From Bin87 sp965116565 (GTDB taxonomy: Bacteria > Chloroflexota > Dehalococcoidia > Lucifugimonadales > UBA3495), in the NCBI GenBank assembly GCA_965116565.1, contig OZ220699.1, positions 1,798,001-1,862,000 on the forward strand: 64,000 nucleotides of DNA. Reading direction: 5' to 3'. A program made the position numbers and the translations under genes. The stretch's first letter is position 1. Every line of letters starts with the position of its first letter. The notes under the pieces were generated by a model. It worked only from the letters and a program-made list of their open reading frames with translations. It made no database searches and was not told where the DNA came from. This document shows positions 35,101-42,551 of this stretch, piece by piece.

Positions 35101-35925
35101 GTACGCGGCCGCGCTGACGCCGCCCGCGGGGCCGGAGAGGATGGCCCGCACCGCCATGCGGCTGGAGTCGGCGATGGGCGCCACGCCTCCGTTTGACTGC
35201 ATGATCAGCACGTCTTTGAGCTGGGGGTACGCCTCGAATCGCTGGGCCAGGTTGGCCAGGTAGCGGCTGAACACCGGCCCAACGTAGGAGTTGATGACCG
35301 TGGTGCTGAGGCGGTCGAACTCCTTGATCTGCGGGATCACCTCGTGGGAAAGGGAGGAGAACAGGTCGGGATAACGCTGCCGGATTATCTCCGATGCCCG
35401 CCGCTCGTGGGACGGGTTGAGGTAGGAGAACAGGAAGCACACCGCCAGAGCTTCGGCTCCCTCGTTCACCAGGTAGTCCAGTTGCTCGACCAGCGCCGCT
35501 TCGTCCAAGGGTCGCTCCACGTTGCCGTTGGCGCGGACGCGCTCGGGGACGCCTACGCGCAGGCAGCGGGCGGCCAGCGGCTCAACCATGGTCATGCGCA
35601 GGTTGTAGCGGTCCTCTTTCAGGCCCTCCCGCATCTCCAGCAGGTCGCGGAAGCCGTCGGTGGTGATGAGGCCGACCGTCGCGCCCTTGCGCTCCACCAG
35701 CGTGTTGGTGGCGACGGTGGACCCGTGGATCACCAGGTCGGTTTCACCCAGGAACCGGTCTAGGGACAAACCGTGCGCGGCGGCGGCGTCCTGCAAACCG
35801 GCCATGACACCGATGGAAGGGTCGTCAGGAGTGGTAGCGGTCTTGAAGAAGCGCGGCTGGCCCGTTTCGCCGGCCACCACGAAGTCGGTGAAGGTGCCGC
35901 CGACGTCTATCCCGATCCTGTACAA
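32185..35925 (-). CDS. Fused hydantoinase A/B (5-oxoprolinase-like), HyuA-HyuB
   Basis: 1246 residues from a TTG at 35925 with GGGAGG six bases upstream. Residues 1-685 are HyuA: the actin-like phosphate motifs RIGIDVGGTFTDFVV, HGSTVATNTLVERKGA and AFDMGGTSTDISLI. A short Ala/Gly/Pro linker leads to HyuB from about residue 703 (DPITLAVVEHRLESIAQEM) to the Gly-rich SSGGGGYG end. Bacteria usually have two genes; single-chain forms resemble eukaryotic 5-oxoprolinase. It would open a lactam or hydantoin ring with ATP. With the gamma-glutamyltransferase 9 kb away, 5-oxoproline is a plausible substrate. Confidence 0.95.
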   Translation of the reverse strand: MYRIGIDVGGTFTDFVVAGETGQPRFFKTATTPDDPSIGVMAGLQDAAAAHGLSLDRFLGETDLVIHGSTVATNTLVERKGATVGLITTDGFRDLLEMREGLKEDRYNLRMTMVEPLAARCLRVGVPERVRANGNVERPLDEAALVEQLDYLVNEGAEALAVCFLFSYLNPSHERRASEIIRQRYPDLFSSLSHEVIPQIKEFDRLSTTVINSYVGPVFSRYLANLAQRFEAYPQLKDVLIMQSNGGVAPIADSSRMAVRAILSGPAGGVSAAAYIGQLLGETKVIAFDMGGTSTDISLIENGVPHVTNEKFEAGWKIAAPMIDIHTLGAGGGSIARVDEGGILHVGPESAGAEPGPACYGRGGVNPTVTDASLELGYLDASNFLGGRASLDAVAAQHALDEHVGAPLNLSNVESAYGVFKVVCTSIAEGIRLMSVQRGVDPREFTMMGFGGASGLHATEVARQLQVEKVYIPASAPVLSAYGMLNTDIKYDYFRSYPVSLDRLDLDELRSILDQLAAQGRDKLIDQGVAPEAVEIQYSADMRYLDQIYEVTVPLPDPSQPDASFLDRLTANFHSRYQELYSYNQQDQEVRLVTLRVAAVGKLPRIARTDQHRDVNAVAPVGTRRVYLGEWREAPTYAADTLPAGARIDGPAILESEFTTILVWPGDRATVDAMGGIELVVNQEVAPGTGDAAPETAGSDAHNDPITLAVVEHRLESIAQEMTEAMLRTAMSQILNSSRDFSTAILDGDCQLVAQGEGIPVHISALPVAGAAVRDYFGDDIHDGDLFILNDPYFGGSHLPDITIIRPVFHQGRLLFYGVNRAHHSDVGGGTHGGYNPGANEIFQEGLRIPPLKLYDKGVPRYDLLQMMSANVRQSENFLGDLNAQIGSVMLAARRIGDLLAEYGPDRLMAVVSEILAATERQVRQFISGWPDGVYHGESFVDDDGFDSKLVPIRAKVIIAGDSMTIDLSDSSPQVEGFINSAYANTRSLAHAAIMYLAPMDVARNEGSMRPVQIIAPRGLVVNANPPAPVCMSTNHCAEEVVEAVFKALAPAIPAAVSAGFSRRLRYAITGHDPRTGRQFIWHFFLARGGGGASEGFDGWSNVGEVNVAGGIRSPSIEVTEERFPFFIERHELRPDSGGVGAWRGGLGAVCDLVYEGEGPALLNTAGDGIVVPPFGLFGATDGLPHHYKIVNNGTERVLGSKEVGVVVNPGDHIICLSSGGGGYGSASERDSDAAAWDLKNGYVTR

Positions 35926-35936
35926 CTGTGGCCTCC
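35919..35936. repeat. Direct repeat, left copy, at the hydantoinase start
   Basis: The 18 bases TGTACAACTGTGGCCTCC cover the hydantoinase start codon and ribosome site. Seventeen of 18 match the copy at 36909-36926 in the same orientation. Confidence 0.7.
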
Positions 35937-36018
35937 CTCAGTGATGAATGCATCTTGTGTGTCGCAGCTGAATCTAGGGGGACCCGGCCTAACGGGGGTC
36001 CGATTCTCGGTACATTTG

Positions 36019-36810
36019 TCACATCACGCCCAATATCCAACCTTCGATCATCGCCTGATTACACTCTGCATTGGTCAGATGGGGATGCAAATACGTGCCA
36101 AGCCAGCCGTGCTGATCCACGTGCTGCATCCACTTGGCGATACAGTACGCATCGCGTTTATCATCGTTGTTCTGTGGAGCGTCCGGGAAACGCCGGTTCC
36201 AAAGTGCCGGGTACACTTCGGCAATCGCTGATTTGCAGTGCGGAATGTCCCATTCGTCGAATGGCCAGAAGTGGACTCTGTCCCCTAACTTTTGGCGGAT
36301 ATGCCGTAGCCAAGGGATACCGGCGTGCGTGGAATGTGAAACCTTCACATAGGAGTTGAATTGAAACGCTGATATGGCAGTAGCGGTTCGCAGGTCCGTC
36401 TCCCGTAACCATTCTGGATCGCCTTCGCGGGGCCCGCCCCAGCCGCCACGTATTTCAGATACACGAACGTTGTCACCGTCGGTTGGCCAATAACGCCGGA
36501 AGTCATCCAGAAAGTAATCCCAACTCCGTCCTAGGAGACCGTATTTGCAGAAGTAGCGGATTGGGAACGAAAATGCATGGTCGATTCCCACCAGAGTTCG
36601 CTTACTGTCTTCTCTAAGTAGGTCCACCAGCCACTCTGCGATTTCCTTGCGAGTCCAAGTTTCGTTCCGGCGGCGCCCTCGCGTACGTTTCAGATGTGGC
36701 GGGGCGTTGCCGTCAGCACAATAGACCCTCAATCCCGGCAACCTGTCTGTCGGTGTCTTTGCCCCAGAATAGTCTATGCCGATTGCTCGGTCGAATGCTC
36801 TCTGTACCAT
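36019..36810 (-). CDS. DUF429-type RNase H-fold protein
   Basis: 263 residues from the ATG at 36810. RNase H-like features: the first strand IGIDYSGAK with its Asp, the second acidic strand TLVGIDHAFSFP, a Glu in AIAEVYPALWN and a late Asp motif DDKRDAYCIAKWM, the arrangement of the DUF429 (predicted nuclease) family. Function is unproven. Base composition is noticeably lower in GC than its neighbours and it lies between two copies of an 18-base direct repeat, both signs of acquisition. A HyuA-HyuB gene follows on the same strand. Confidence 0.82.
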   Translation of the reverse strand: MVQRAFDRAIGIDYSGAKTPTDRLPGLRVYCADGNAPPHLKRTRGRRRNETWTRKEIAEWLVDLLREDSKRTLVGIDHAFSFPIRYFCKYGLLGRSWDYFLDDFRRYWPTDGDNVRVSEIRGGWGGPREGDPEWLRETDLRTATAISAFQFNSYVKVSHSTHAGIPWLRHIRQKLGDRVHFWPFDEWDIPHCKSAIAEVYPALWNRRFPDAPQNNDDKRDAYCIAKWMQHVDQHGWLGTYLHPHLTNAECNQAMIEGWILGVM

Positions 36811-36908
36811 CTTTCACTTCCTGAATCATTTCAACGAACAACCGGACGTATGCTAGTACGTCCAGTCAATGGCATTTTACATTGGCTTTGGATTAGTCCG
36901 ACATCTCT

Positions 36909-36926
36909 TGTACAACTGGGGCCTCC
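36909..36926. repeat. Direct repeat, right copy
   Basis: TGTACAACTGGGGCCTCC, 17 of 18 identical to 35919-35936 in the same orientation. The 972 bases between hold the DUF429 gene. This copy has no coding role now. Confidence 0.7.
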
Positions 36927-37009
36927 TGATCCGCTTGGCGCGTGTGTCCTGTGGTCAGCATGATACGCCATGTTGGTAGCGTTACGTATTGGATGGTCTA
37001 TCCGTTTGC

Positions 37010-37015
37010 TATACT
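37010..37015 (+). promoter_or_regulatory. Extended -10 box for the aminotransferase
   Basis: TATACT preceded by TGC, 26 bases before the ATG at 37042. No convincing -35, so an extended -10 promoter is possible. Confidence 0.4.
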
Positions 37016-37041
37016 CTCACGAAAGGAGAAGGAGGCGGATC

Positions 37042-37947
37042 ATGGCGGATTACACTGCATATTTCAATGGCGAGTGGATGCCCTTCAGCCAGGTCAAGAT
37101 CGACCCCATGGACCGGGGCTTCATGGTGGGAGACGTGATCTTCGACGTGGCCCGGACTTTCAACGGCAAGAGCTTTCGCATGGATCAGCACATTGACCGG
37201 CTCTACCGCTCATTGAAGTACGTCCGAATCGATCCCGGCCTCTCGCCCCGGGAGATGTACGACATCAGCGAGGAGGCCATCGCCCGCAACGAGCGCCTGC
37301 GCGAGGAGGCGGGGGACTTCACCATAACCCAGTTCATCACCCGCGGCCCGGGAAGCTGGTCCCGCGACGCCGGGCCTCCCACGGTTTGCGTGAAGATATC
37401 GGCGGCGGCGTTCGGACGCTACGCAAGGCTGTACAACGACGGGGCCCACGGCGTGATCACCCGCACCCGTAGCTATCCCGTGGATGCGCTGGACCCCAAG
37501 GTCAAGCACTACAGCCGCATGAACTTCAACCTGGCCGACCTGGAAGCGGCGGACGTGGACCCGGACGGCTGGCCCATCCTCACGGACTCTGAAGGCAACC
37601 TGACCGAAGGGACGGGCTACAACGTGTTCCTGGTCACAGACGGGGTGATTCGCACTCCGGGCGACCGGAACATCCTCCAAGGGATCTCCAGGGGGATGGT
37701 GTTCGACCTGGCGGAGCAGCTTGAGATTCCCTTGGTGGAGGAAGACCTGCAGCCATATGACATGTACACCGCCGACGAGGCGTTCTTCTCCAGCACCACC
37801 CCCTGCGTGCTGCCGGTGACCGTCGTGGACAAGCGGGAGATCGGAGACGGACGGCCCGGGCCGATTGTCCAGCAACTCCTGTCCGCATGGAGCGAGACCG
37901 TCGGATTGGACATCGTTGACCAGATGGCCCGGTTCGACCGGGCCTAG
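37042..37947 (+). CDS. Class IV aminotransferase (branched-chain or D-amino acid type)
   Basis: 301 residues from the ATG at 37042, preceded by GGAGAAGGAGG. The fold-type IV PLP enzyme pattern is clear: AYFNGEWMPFSQVKIDPMDRG at the start (in pieces), the probable PLP lysine Lys155 in VKHYSRMNF, the Glu of LTEGTGYNVFLV and GISRGMVFDLAEQL. Members interconvert branched-chain, D-amino or aromatic keto acids, or cleave aminodeoxychorismate. Substrate choice is not readable; length is normal for BCAT or DAAT. Convergent with a PEP-mutase-family gene, with a hairpin between. Confidence 0.92.
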   Translation: MADYTAYFNGEWMPFSQVKIDPMDRGFMVGDVIFDVARTFNGKSFRMDQHIDRLYRSLKYVRIDPGLSPREMYDISEEAIARNERLREEAGDFTITQFITRGPGSWSRDAGPPTVCVKISAAAFGRYARLYNDGAHGVITRTRSYPVDALDPKVKHYSRMNFNLADLEAADVDPDGWPILTDSEGNLTEGTGYNVFLVTDGVIRTPGDRNILQGISRGMVFDLAEQLEIPLVEEDLQPYDMYTADEAFFSSTTPCVLPVTVVDKREIGDGRPGPIVQQLLSAWSETVGLDIVDQMARFDRA

Positions 37948-37989
37948 CAGGACGTAAAGGATCGTCGCGTTGCCTTGTCGCCGTCCCGC

Positions 37990-38020
37990 TCAGAGGGTGT
38001 CCAACGCGGGCACCCTCTGA
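37990..38020. terminator. Hairpin between convergent genes
   Basis: TCAGAGGGTG (37990-37999) and CACCCTCTGA (38011-38020) form perfect 10-base arms with an 11-base loop, in the 111-base gap between two converging genes. No T-run on either side, so Rho-independent action is uncertain. Confidence 0.5.
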
Positions 38021-38058
38021 ATCTCACGCCTCACTGAGTTCCTGGTTCGGTCGGCCGG

Positions 38059-38952
38059 TTACGGCAGGTATTTGTCCTCCATCTCGCGGATGCGGTCCGC
38101 GCCCAGGATGCCGCCGTTGGTGGCGACGCCCCACCTGCTCTGCGCGGCCGTCGCCAGGAAATCGTCGATAGCGTGCGTGCCCCGTTCCTGGAACTCATGC
38201 AGGAAATCCCAGGACGCCTGCAAACCCGCCATGGTGGTCAGACCGGGATACCAGGCCGCCGCCGCGCCGGCCTCCTGCAGCTCGGTCAGCGTAGGATGGG
38301 TCTGGCTGCCGTGGGTGAACAGCGGCAGCACCGGCCCGGGTATCCGCCGGATGGCTTCGACGTTGTGCTCCCAGGATGACACCGCGGGGCAGACCACGTC
38401 CACGTTGGTCTCGCTCTTGTAGGCCAGGCAGCGTTCCATAACCTCCTCGAACGTTGCCCCCGGCACGCCGGCGAAGTCGCACCGGGCGACGATTACGAAG
38501 TCCGGGTCAAGCTCCATCTTGGCGTCCATGGCGGCCCTGAGCTTGCCGACCATTTCCTCGATGGAAACGCAACGGCGACGCGGGCCTGACTTGGGCGGGT
38601 ACACCTGGTCTTCCAGGTGGGTTCCGGCGATCCCGGCCCTAATGTACTCCTGCACGGTTTCGTACACCTGGATCGCATCTCCGTAGCCCGTGTCCATGTC
38701 CACGAACGCCGGGATGTTGATGGTGTTCACGATACGCCGGGCGTTGTCCACCATGTCCCGCATGCTGGTGCCGCCCTCGGTCAGACCCATCAGCTGCGCC
38801 GACGTGTTGCCGCCCGACATGTAAAACGCCTCGAATCCGGCCACCTCGGCCATCTTCGCACCCATGGCGTTCATCCCGCCGGCCAGGACGAAAATCTCCT
38901 CCCGCTCGAACAGTTCCTTGAGCCTTGTGGTCATGCGCTTCTGCTCCGGCAT
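38059..38952 (-). CDS. Isocitrate lyase/PEP mutase family lyase
   Basis: 297 residues, ATG at 38952 with AAGGGGG upstream. A TIM-barrel lyase: FVDMDTGYGDA (Mg-binding Asp), GTHLEDQVYPPKSGPRRR (the family EDQ..PK motif) and VIVARCDF are present. The family splits C-C bonds of oxaloacetate, 2-methylisocitrate, dimethylmalate, or phosphonopyruvate. The Cys of the isocitrate-lyase KKCGH loop is replaced here by a PPKSGPRR loop, nearer to oxaloacetate or dimethylmalate-type members. Substrate remains a guess. Confidence 0.9.
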   Translation of the reverse strand: MPEQKRMTTRLKELFEREEIFVLAGGMNAMGAKMAEVAGFEAFYMSGGNTSAQLMGLTEGGTSMRDMVDNARRIVNTINIPAFVDMDTGYGDAIQVYETVQEYIRAGIAGTHLEDQVYPPKSGPRRRCVSIEEMVGKLRAAMDAKMELDPDFVIVARCDFAGVPGATFEEVMERCLAYKSETNVDVVCPAVSSWEHNVEAIRRIPGPVLPLFTHGSQTHPTLTELQEAGAAAAWYPGLTTMAGLQASWDFLHEFQERGTHAIDDFLATAAQSRWGVATNGGILGADRIREMEDKYLP

Positions 38953-39193
38953 TACTCTACCCCCTTGCTTGCTGTTTGGATGGTCAGAACGTACGCCCTT
39001 CCTGGGTCGGTTTCAAGCACGAAGCAACCGTCGCCCGTCCGGTCGCGCCCGCCAACCCGCTGTGAATCTACGGCAGCGCGGCGCACCAACCAGGGGGCCG
39101 TTACGGTGGAGGCTTTGCGCCGCGCTCAGGGCGCTTCACAGGCGTGATGCCTGCCATCACAACCCACCGCGCCGGGAGCGTGAACCGACCTGA

Positions 39194-40102
39194 TCAGCCC
39201 GGCTGCGCGCCGCCATCTCCCTCACGCTCCACATGATCCGCAAGCTGGCGAATCGTCTCAACGAAGGTGCGGTCGCGGTCCCGCGACTCGGGCGATTCCT
39301 CGCCCAGAGGCGTGCTGCCGATGAACTCGTACATCTCCGCTACGCCTTCAAACAGCTTGGGAGTCATGCCAAGGTGCGCGAAGGTATCGCGGATCTCCTC
39401 CATCTCGCTGACCCACCGGCGCGACCGCGGCGGCACCGTCGGTATTGTCCGCTCCATCCGCTGCAGCACGGCCTGTTGTCCCGATTGGAACTCGGCCAGC
39501 AACGGCTCGGTCAGCCCCATCATTTCGGCCGCCATCAGCAACTCGGTGTACAGCGCCCACGAGCCCTTGGTCATCGCCGCGTAGCACATCTTGATGCCCG
39601 ACGCCTGGCCCACCGGGCCGTCCAGCGTCAGTACCGTCAGGCCAACGTCGTTGAGGCCGGCAAAACTCGCCGCATGGTCGCCCGACGCGTAGAAATGCGG
39701 GCTGTATCCAGGCCGCGGCGGCCCGCCGATGATAGACACGTCCACGAAACGCCCGCCCGCGTCGGCGATAATCGGCTCCAGATCCCGCACCAGTTGAGGC
39801 GCAATGGCGTTGCACTCCGCGAACAGGGTATTGGCCCCCGTCGCCCTGATGGCGTCGGCGACCCGACGGCAAAGGCCGGGAACCGCAGCCGACACCGTCA
39901 TGGACATGACCAGGTCCGACTGCTCAACCAGTTCCTCCATACTCGCGACGTCCCGGATTCCAGCCTGGTGGGAGAGTTTCCGCGTGCGCTCGCTCCTACC
40001 CTCCAGGCACGTGATCACATCCAGTTCGCTTTCGCGAAGTCGTCGCCCGACCGCATGGCCCATGTCGCCGGGGCTCAAGATTGCAACGCTGCCGATCTTC
40101 AT
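39194..40102 (-). CDS. NAD(P)-dependent dehydrogenase with DUF1932 C-terminus
   Basis: 302 residues from the ATG at 40102 (GAGAG nine bases upstream; an ATG at 40111 is an alternative). The Rossmann N-domain reads VAILSPGDMGHAVGRRL, as in 3-hydroxyisobutyrate and 6-phosphogluconate dehydrogenases. The catalytic-lysine helix is GIKMCYAAMTKGSWALYTE, and the C-terminal half is the helical DUF1932 type. Probably oxidises a hydroxy acid. Divergent from the OsmC-type gene. Confidence 0.9.
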   Translation of the reverse strand: MKIGSVAILSPGDMGHAVGRRLRESELDVITCLEGRSERTRKLSHQAGIRDVASMEELVEQSDLVMSMTVSAAVPGLCRRVADAIRATGANTLFAECNAIAPQLVRDLEPIIADAGGRFVDVSIIGGPPRPGYSPHFYASGDHAASFAGLNDVGLTVLTLDGPVGQASGIKMCYAAMTKGSWALYTELLMAAEMMGLTEPLLAEFQSGQQAVLQRMERTIPTVPPRSRRWVSEMEEIRDTFAHLGMTPKLFEGVAEMYEFIGSTPLGEESPESRDRDRTFVETIRQLADHVEREGDGGAQPG

Positions 40103-40248
40103 GAATCGCATCTCTCAACTTCGGATTAGCGCCGGAGAATATAACACGGCCCACCTGCCCGGTTGACTGCCCAACGACAGCCGCTGCCCATTGTCCCAGG
40201 GAATCCGTCGTGTTAGCGTTGGGCGACTTAAAGAATATCGGAGGCATG

Positions 40249-40776
40249 ATGCCAGGCGAGAACGAAAGACCCCAACCCAACTACAATCCGTTCCCACCGG
40301 GGCAGACCCGCCGGGCAACTGTCACCGAGGTGGACGTGGAGGACATGGGAAATATGCTGCGGCGCGCCTTCGTGGGCCGCGACGTAAAGTTCACGATCTA
40401 CTGCGACGAGGGGCCCAACGTGGGCGGCAATCACACCGCCCCGGCGCCGCTGAGCTATTTCGCCTCGTCGATCGCGTTTTGAGAGATGACCCAGATCGAG
40501 AGGTACTCTCGAATGATGAACGTGGAGATCACCGGCGTTCGGGCTCACATCGCCGTGCACTTCGGGCTGGAGGGGTCCGTCCTCCAGGGCACCATCCAGG
40601 CCAGCGCGCCCAAGGTTGAAACGCGCTACGAGATCGAGTCTCCGGATGATCCGCAACGTGTGGCGGCGGTGCTGAGGAATGCCCGCAACGGATGCTGGGT
40701 GCGCGCCGCGGTCGCCAACCCAACGCCGTTTGAGGACACGTCCACGCTGAACGGGGAGCCCATCTTCCTGGATTGA
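40249..40776 (+). CDS. OsmC-family protein with in-frame TGA: probable selenoprotein
   Basis: Read through the TGA at 40480-40482, the frame gives 175 residues of OsmC type. The start is the ATG at 40249 with GGAGG just upstream. NHTAPAPLSYFASSIAF is followed by the TGA (position 78) and then EMTQIERYSRMM; OsmC relatives have cysteine at this place in the same helix. The second conserved Cys is Cys149 (ARNGCWVRAAV). OsmC proteins reduce organic hydroperoxides or bind reactive thiols with this Cys pair. A SECIS-like hairpin starts 14 bases after the TGA. Alternatives: a nonsense mutation or base error. If not read through, two fragments (78 and 96 codons) remain. Confidence 0.75.
40480..40512 (+). 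promoter_or_regulatory. UGA codon and SECIS-like hairpin
   Basis: After the UGA (40480-40482), a perfect 7-base stem (TCGAGAG 40496-40502, CTCTCGA 40506-40512) closes a GTA loop; opening the top pair gives a GGTAC loop. The loop G is 21 bases past the UGA, within the distance known for bacterial SECIS elements, whose loops need an early G or GU. The stem is written with codons AGG, TCT and CGA that are rare in this GC-rich DNA, suggesting RNA-level constraint. Confidence 0.65.
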
Positions 40777-40801
40777 CGAATCCTCATCCTCCTCGGGCTC
40801 C

Positions 40802-41419
40802 CTACCAGCCCAGGCTCTCCGGAATGAGGATCATGGTGATGCGCCCGACCACCGGTTCGTGCTCCATCACCAGGAATTTGCCGATGGGCGCCGGTCCCGA
40901 GCCGCGTCCCTCCAACCAGCGGTCGTGGAGTTCCAGGGTGTAACCACGGGTGCGCGCCTCGGCTTCCGCCAGCGTCGGGCAGATCTTCTGCGTGCCGGCC
41001 ACCATGATGACGCGCCGCGCGCCGTAGGCGAAAGCGCCGATCTGGCTGCCGGAGCCGCTGGCGACCACGATCTCGCCCGTCTCCGCGATGGCCTGCACGC
41101 TGCCCACGAAGTAGTCGGCGGTGGTGGTGGTGCGCCGGAACTCCCGCTGGGCCGCCGCGTCGGGCTGGGCCAGCATCAGGTCATGCAGGTTGATGTAGCG
41201 GTCGTTCCCATCCATGTATACCGTGTAGCCGATGGTGTCCAGCGTCTCGGACGTGCTGACAAACACCTCGCAGCCCTCCGGCACCAACTCCTTCAGCTTG
41301 GCCAGCGCCGCCTCCCTGCTCTCGACCAGCACGGCGTCCACGTTGCGGGCGGCCAGCGCCTCGATGGTCCTGCTGATCGATTCGGCCGATGCCGGGGTGT
41401 AGGTGGATTGCGAGGACAT
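40802..41419 (-). CDS. LUD-domain protein (LutC/YkgG-like)
   Basis: 205 residues from the ATG at 41419 (AGGAG upstream). LUD domain signs are ESREAALAKLKELVPEGCEV, VYMDGNDRYINLHDLM, ADYFVGSVQAIAETGEIVVASGSGSQ (in pieces) and IMVAGTQKICPTLAEA. Such proteins occur in lactate oxidation (LutABC) or alone; no LutA/LutB lies here. Third gene of a sulfurtransferase-LLM-LUD unit, 40 bases after the LLM. Its role there is unknown. Confidence 0.9.
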   Translation of the reverse strand: MSSQSTYTPASAESISRTIEALAARNVDAVLVESREAALAKLKELVPEGCEVFVSTSETLDTIGYTVYMDGNDRYINLHDLMLAQPDAAAQREFRRTTTTADYFVGSVQAIAETGEIVVASGSGSQIGAFAYGARRVIMVAGTQKICPTLAEAEARTRGYTLELHDRWLEGRGSGPAPIGKFLVMEHEPVVGRITMILIPESLGW

Positions 41420-41459
41420 TATCGAGTCTCCTGTGCGTGGGTTTTTCATCGCCGGGAAT

Positions 41460-42518
41460 CTACGCGCCGGGGCGCAGGTGAGGCATCACCTCATTCACAA
41501 ACAGACCCATGCACCGCATCACCTGCCCTGGCGTCAGGTCGCCCCACGCGAAGATGGGGCAGAAGTAGTTGATGCCCGTCTCGTCGATGGCCCGCTGCAC
41601 CCGCTCGCGAACGGTCTCCGGAGTGCCCACAATTATCACGTCCCTCGACTCCAGCGAGTCGAAATCCCGCATCGCGCCCAACCGGTCCAGGCCGTTCTTG
41701 GCCCACAGGTAGTCGATGTTGTGAAACCACGTACGGTAGGCTGCCTTCGCCTCCGCCCTCGCCTGCTCGTCGCTGTTGGAGATGTACATGTGCCGCACCA
41801 GCCCAAGCTTGGGCGCGCCCACGTGGCTGTTCATGCCGTCGGACAGCCGATCGGTGTTCCACACCTGCTTGTACAGGTCGTAGTGTGCCCTGACGCCGGC
41901 GTTGTCGGCGAACACGGTGCAGGTGTTGAACCCGTGCTGCGCCATCCACGGCACGGTTTCGATGTTGTTGCTGGCGTACCAGAGCGGCGGATAGGGCTTC
42001 TGGTGCGGAGCGATCCAGAGTTCGATGTCCCGATAGCTGTAGTGCTTGCCCTTATGATCCAACTTGCCGGTGGTGAACCCGGTCGTGAACATCTCCATCT
42101 GCTCGTTGAACATTTCCCAGCTGATGTCCAGATCAACGCCGAACTCCGCCGCCTCCACCGGCGACACTCCCCGGCCCACGCCCAGATCCAGCCGCCCGTT
42201 GCTGAGGTTGTCCAGCATGCAGATCTCGTGGTACAGCCGGATGGGATTGTAGAACGGTAGCAGGAACACCAGGGGACCCAGGCGGAGGTTCGTCGTGCGC
42301 TGCGCCGCCGCCGCCAGGAACACCGCCGGCGAGGGCGACACGCTCAGCGGCGTGATGTGATGCTCGGCCAGGTGGTAGCTGTAGAACCCGTTGCGGTCTG
42401 CGTACTCCAGCATCCTGAGCCGGTTCTCGAAGATCTCGTTAGGCGTCGACTGGTCCCACTCGATCCAGTCGAACAGGCCGAATTCAAGGGTGTCGTTGAG
42501 CGTGGCAGATTGCGTCAT
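41460..42518 (-). CDS. LLM class flavin-dependent oxidoreductase (paralogue 4)
   Basis: 352 residues, ATG at 42518 with GGGAGG seven bases upstream. Luciferase-type motifs are YSYHLAEHHITPLSVSPSP, LPFYNPIRLYHEICMLDNLSNG (about residues 80-105), DLGVGRGVSPVEAAEFG and the C-terminal FAWGDLTPGQVMRCMGLF. It resembles paralogue 3 (12739-13860) more than the others. Middle gene of the operon sulfurtransferase (33 bases upstream), this, LUD (40 bases downstream). Confidence 0.92.
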   Translation of the reverse strand: MTQSATLNDTLEFGLFDWIEWDQSTPNEIFENRLRMLEYADRNGFYSYHLAEHHITPLSVSPSPAVFLAAAAQRTTNLRLGPLVFLLPFYNPIRLYHEICMLDNLSNGRLDLGVGRGVSPVEAAEFGVDLDISWEMFNEQMEMFTTGFTTGKLDHKGKHYSYRDIELWIAPHQKPYPPLWYASNNIETVPWMAQHGFNTCTVFADNAGVRAHYDLYKQVWNTDRLSDGMNSHVGAPKLGLVRHMYISNSDEQARAEAKAAYRTWFHNIDYLWAKNGLDRLGAMRDFDSLESRDVIIVGTPETVRERVQRAIDETGINYFCPIFAWGDLTPGQVMRCMGLFVNEVMPHLRPGA

Positions 42519-42551
42519 GGCTCACCTCCCTGCCTTGCGGTGCATCAGTCG

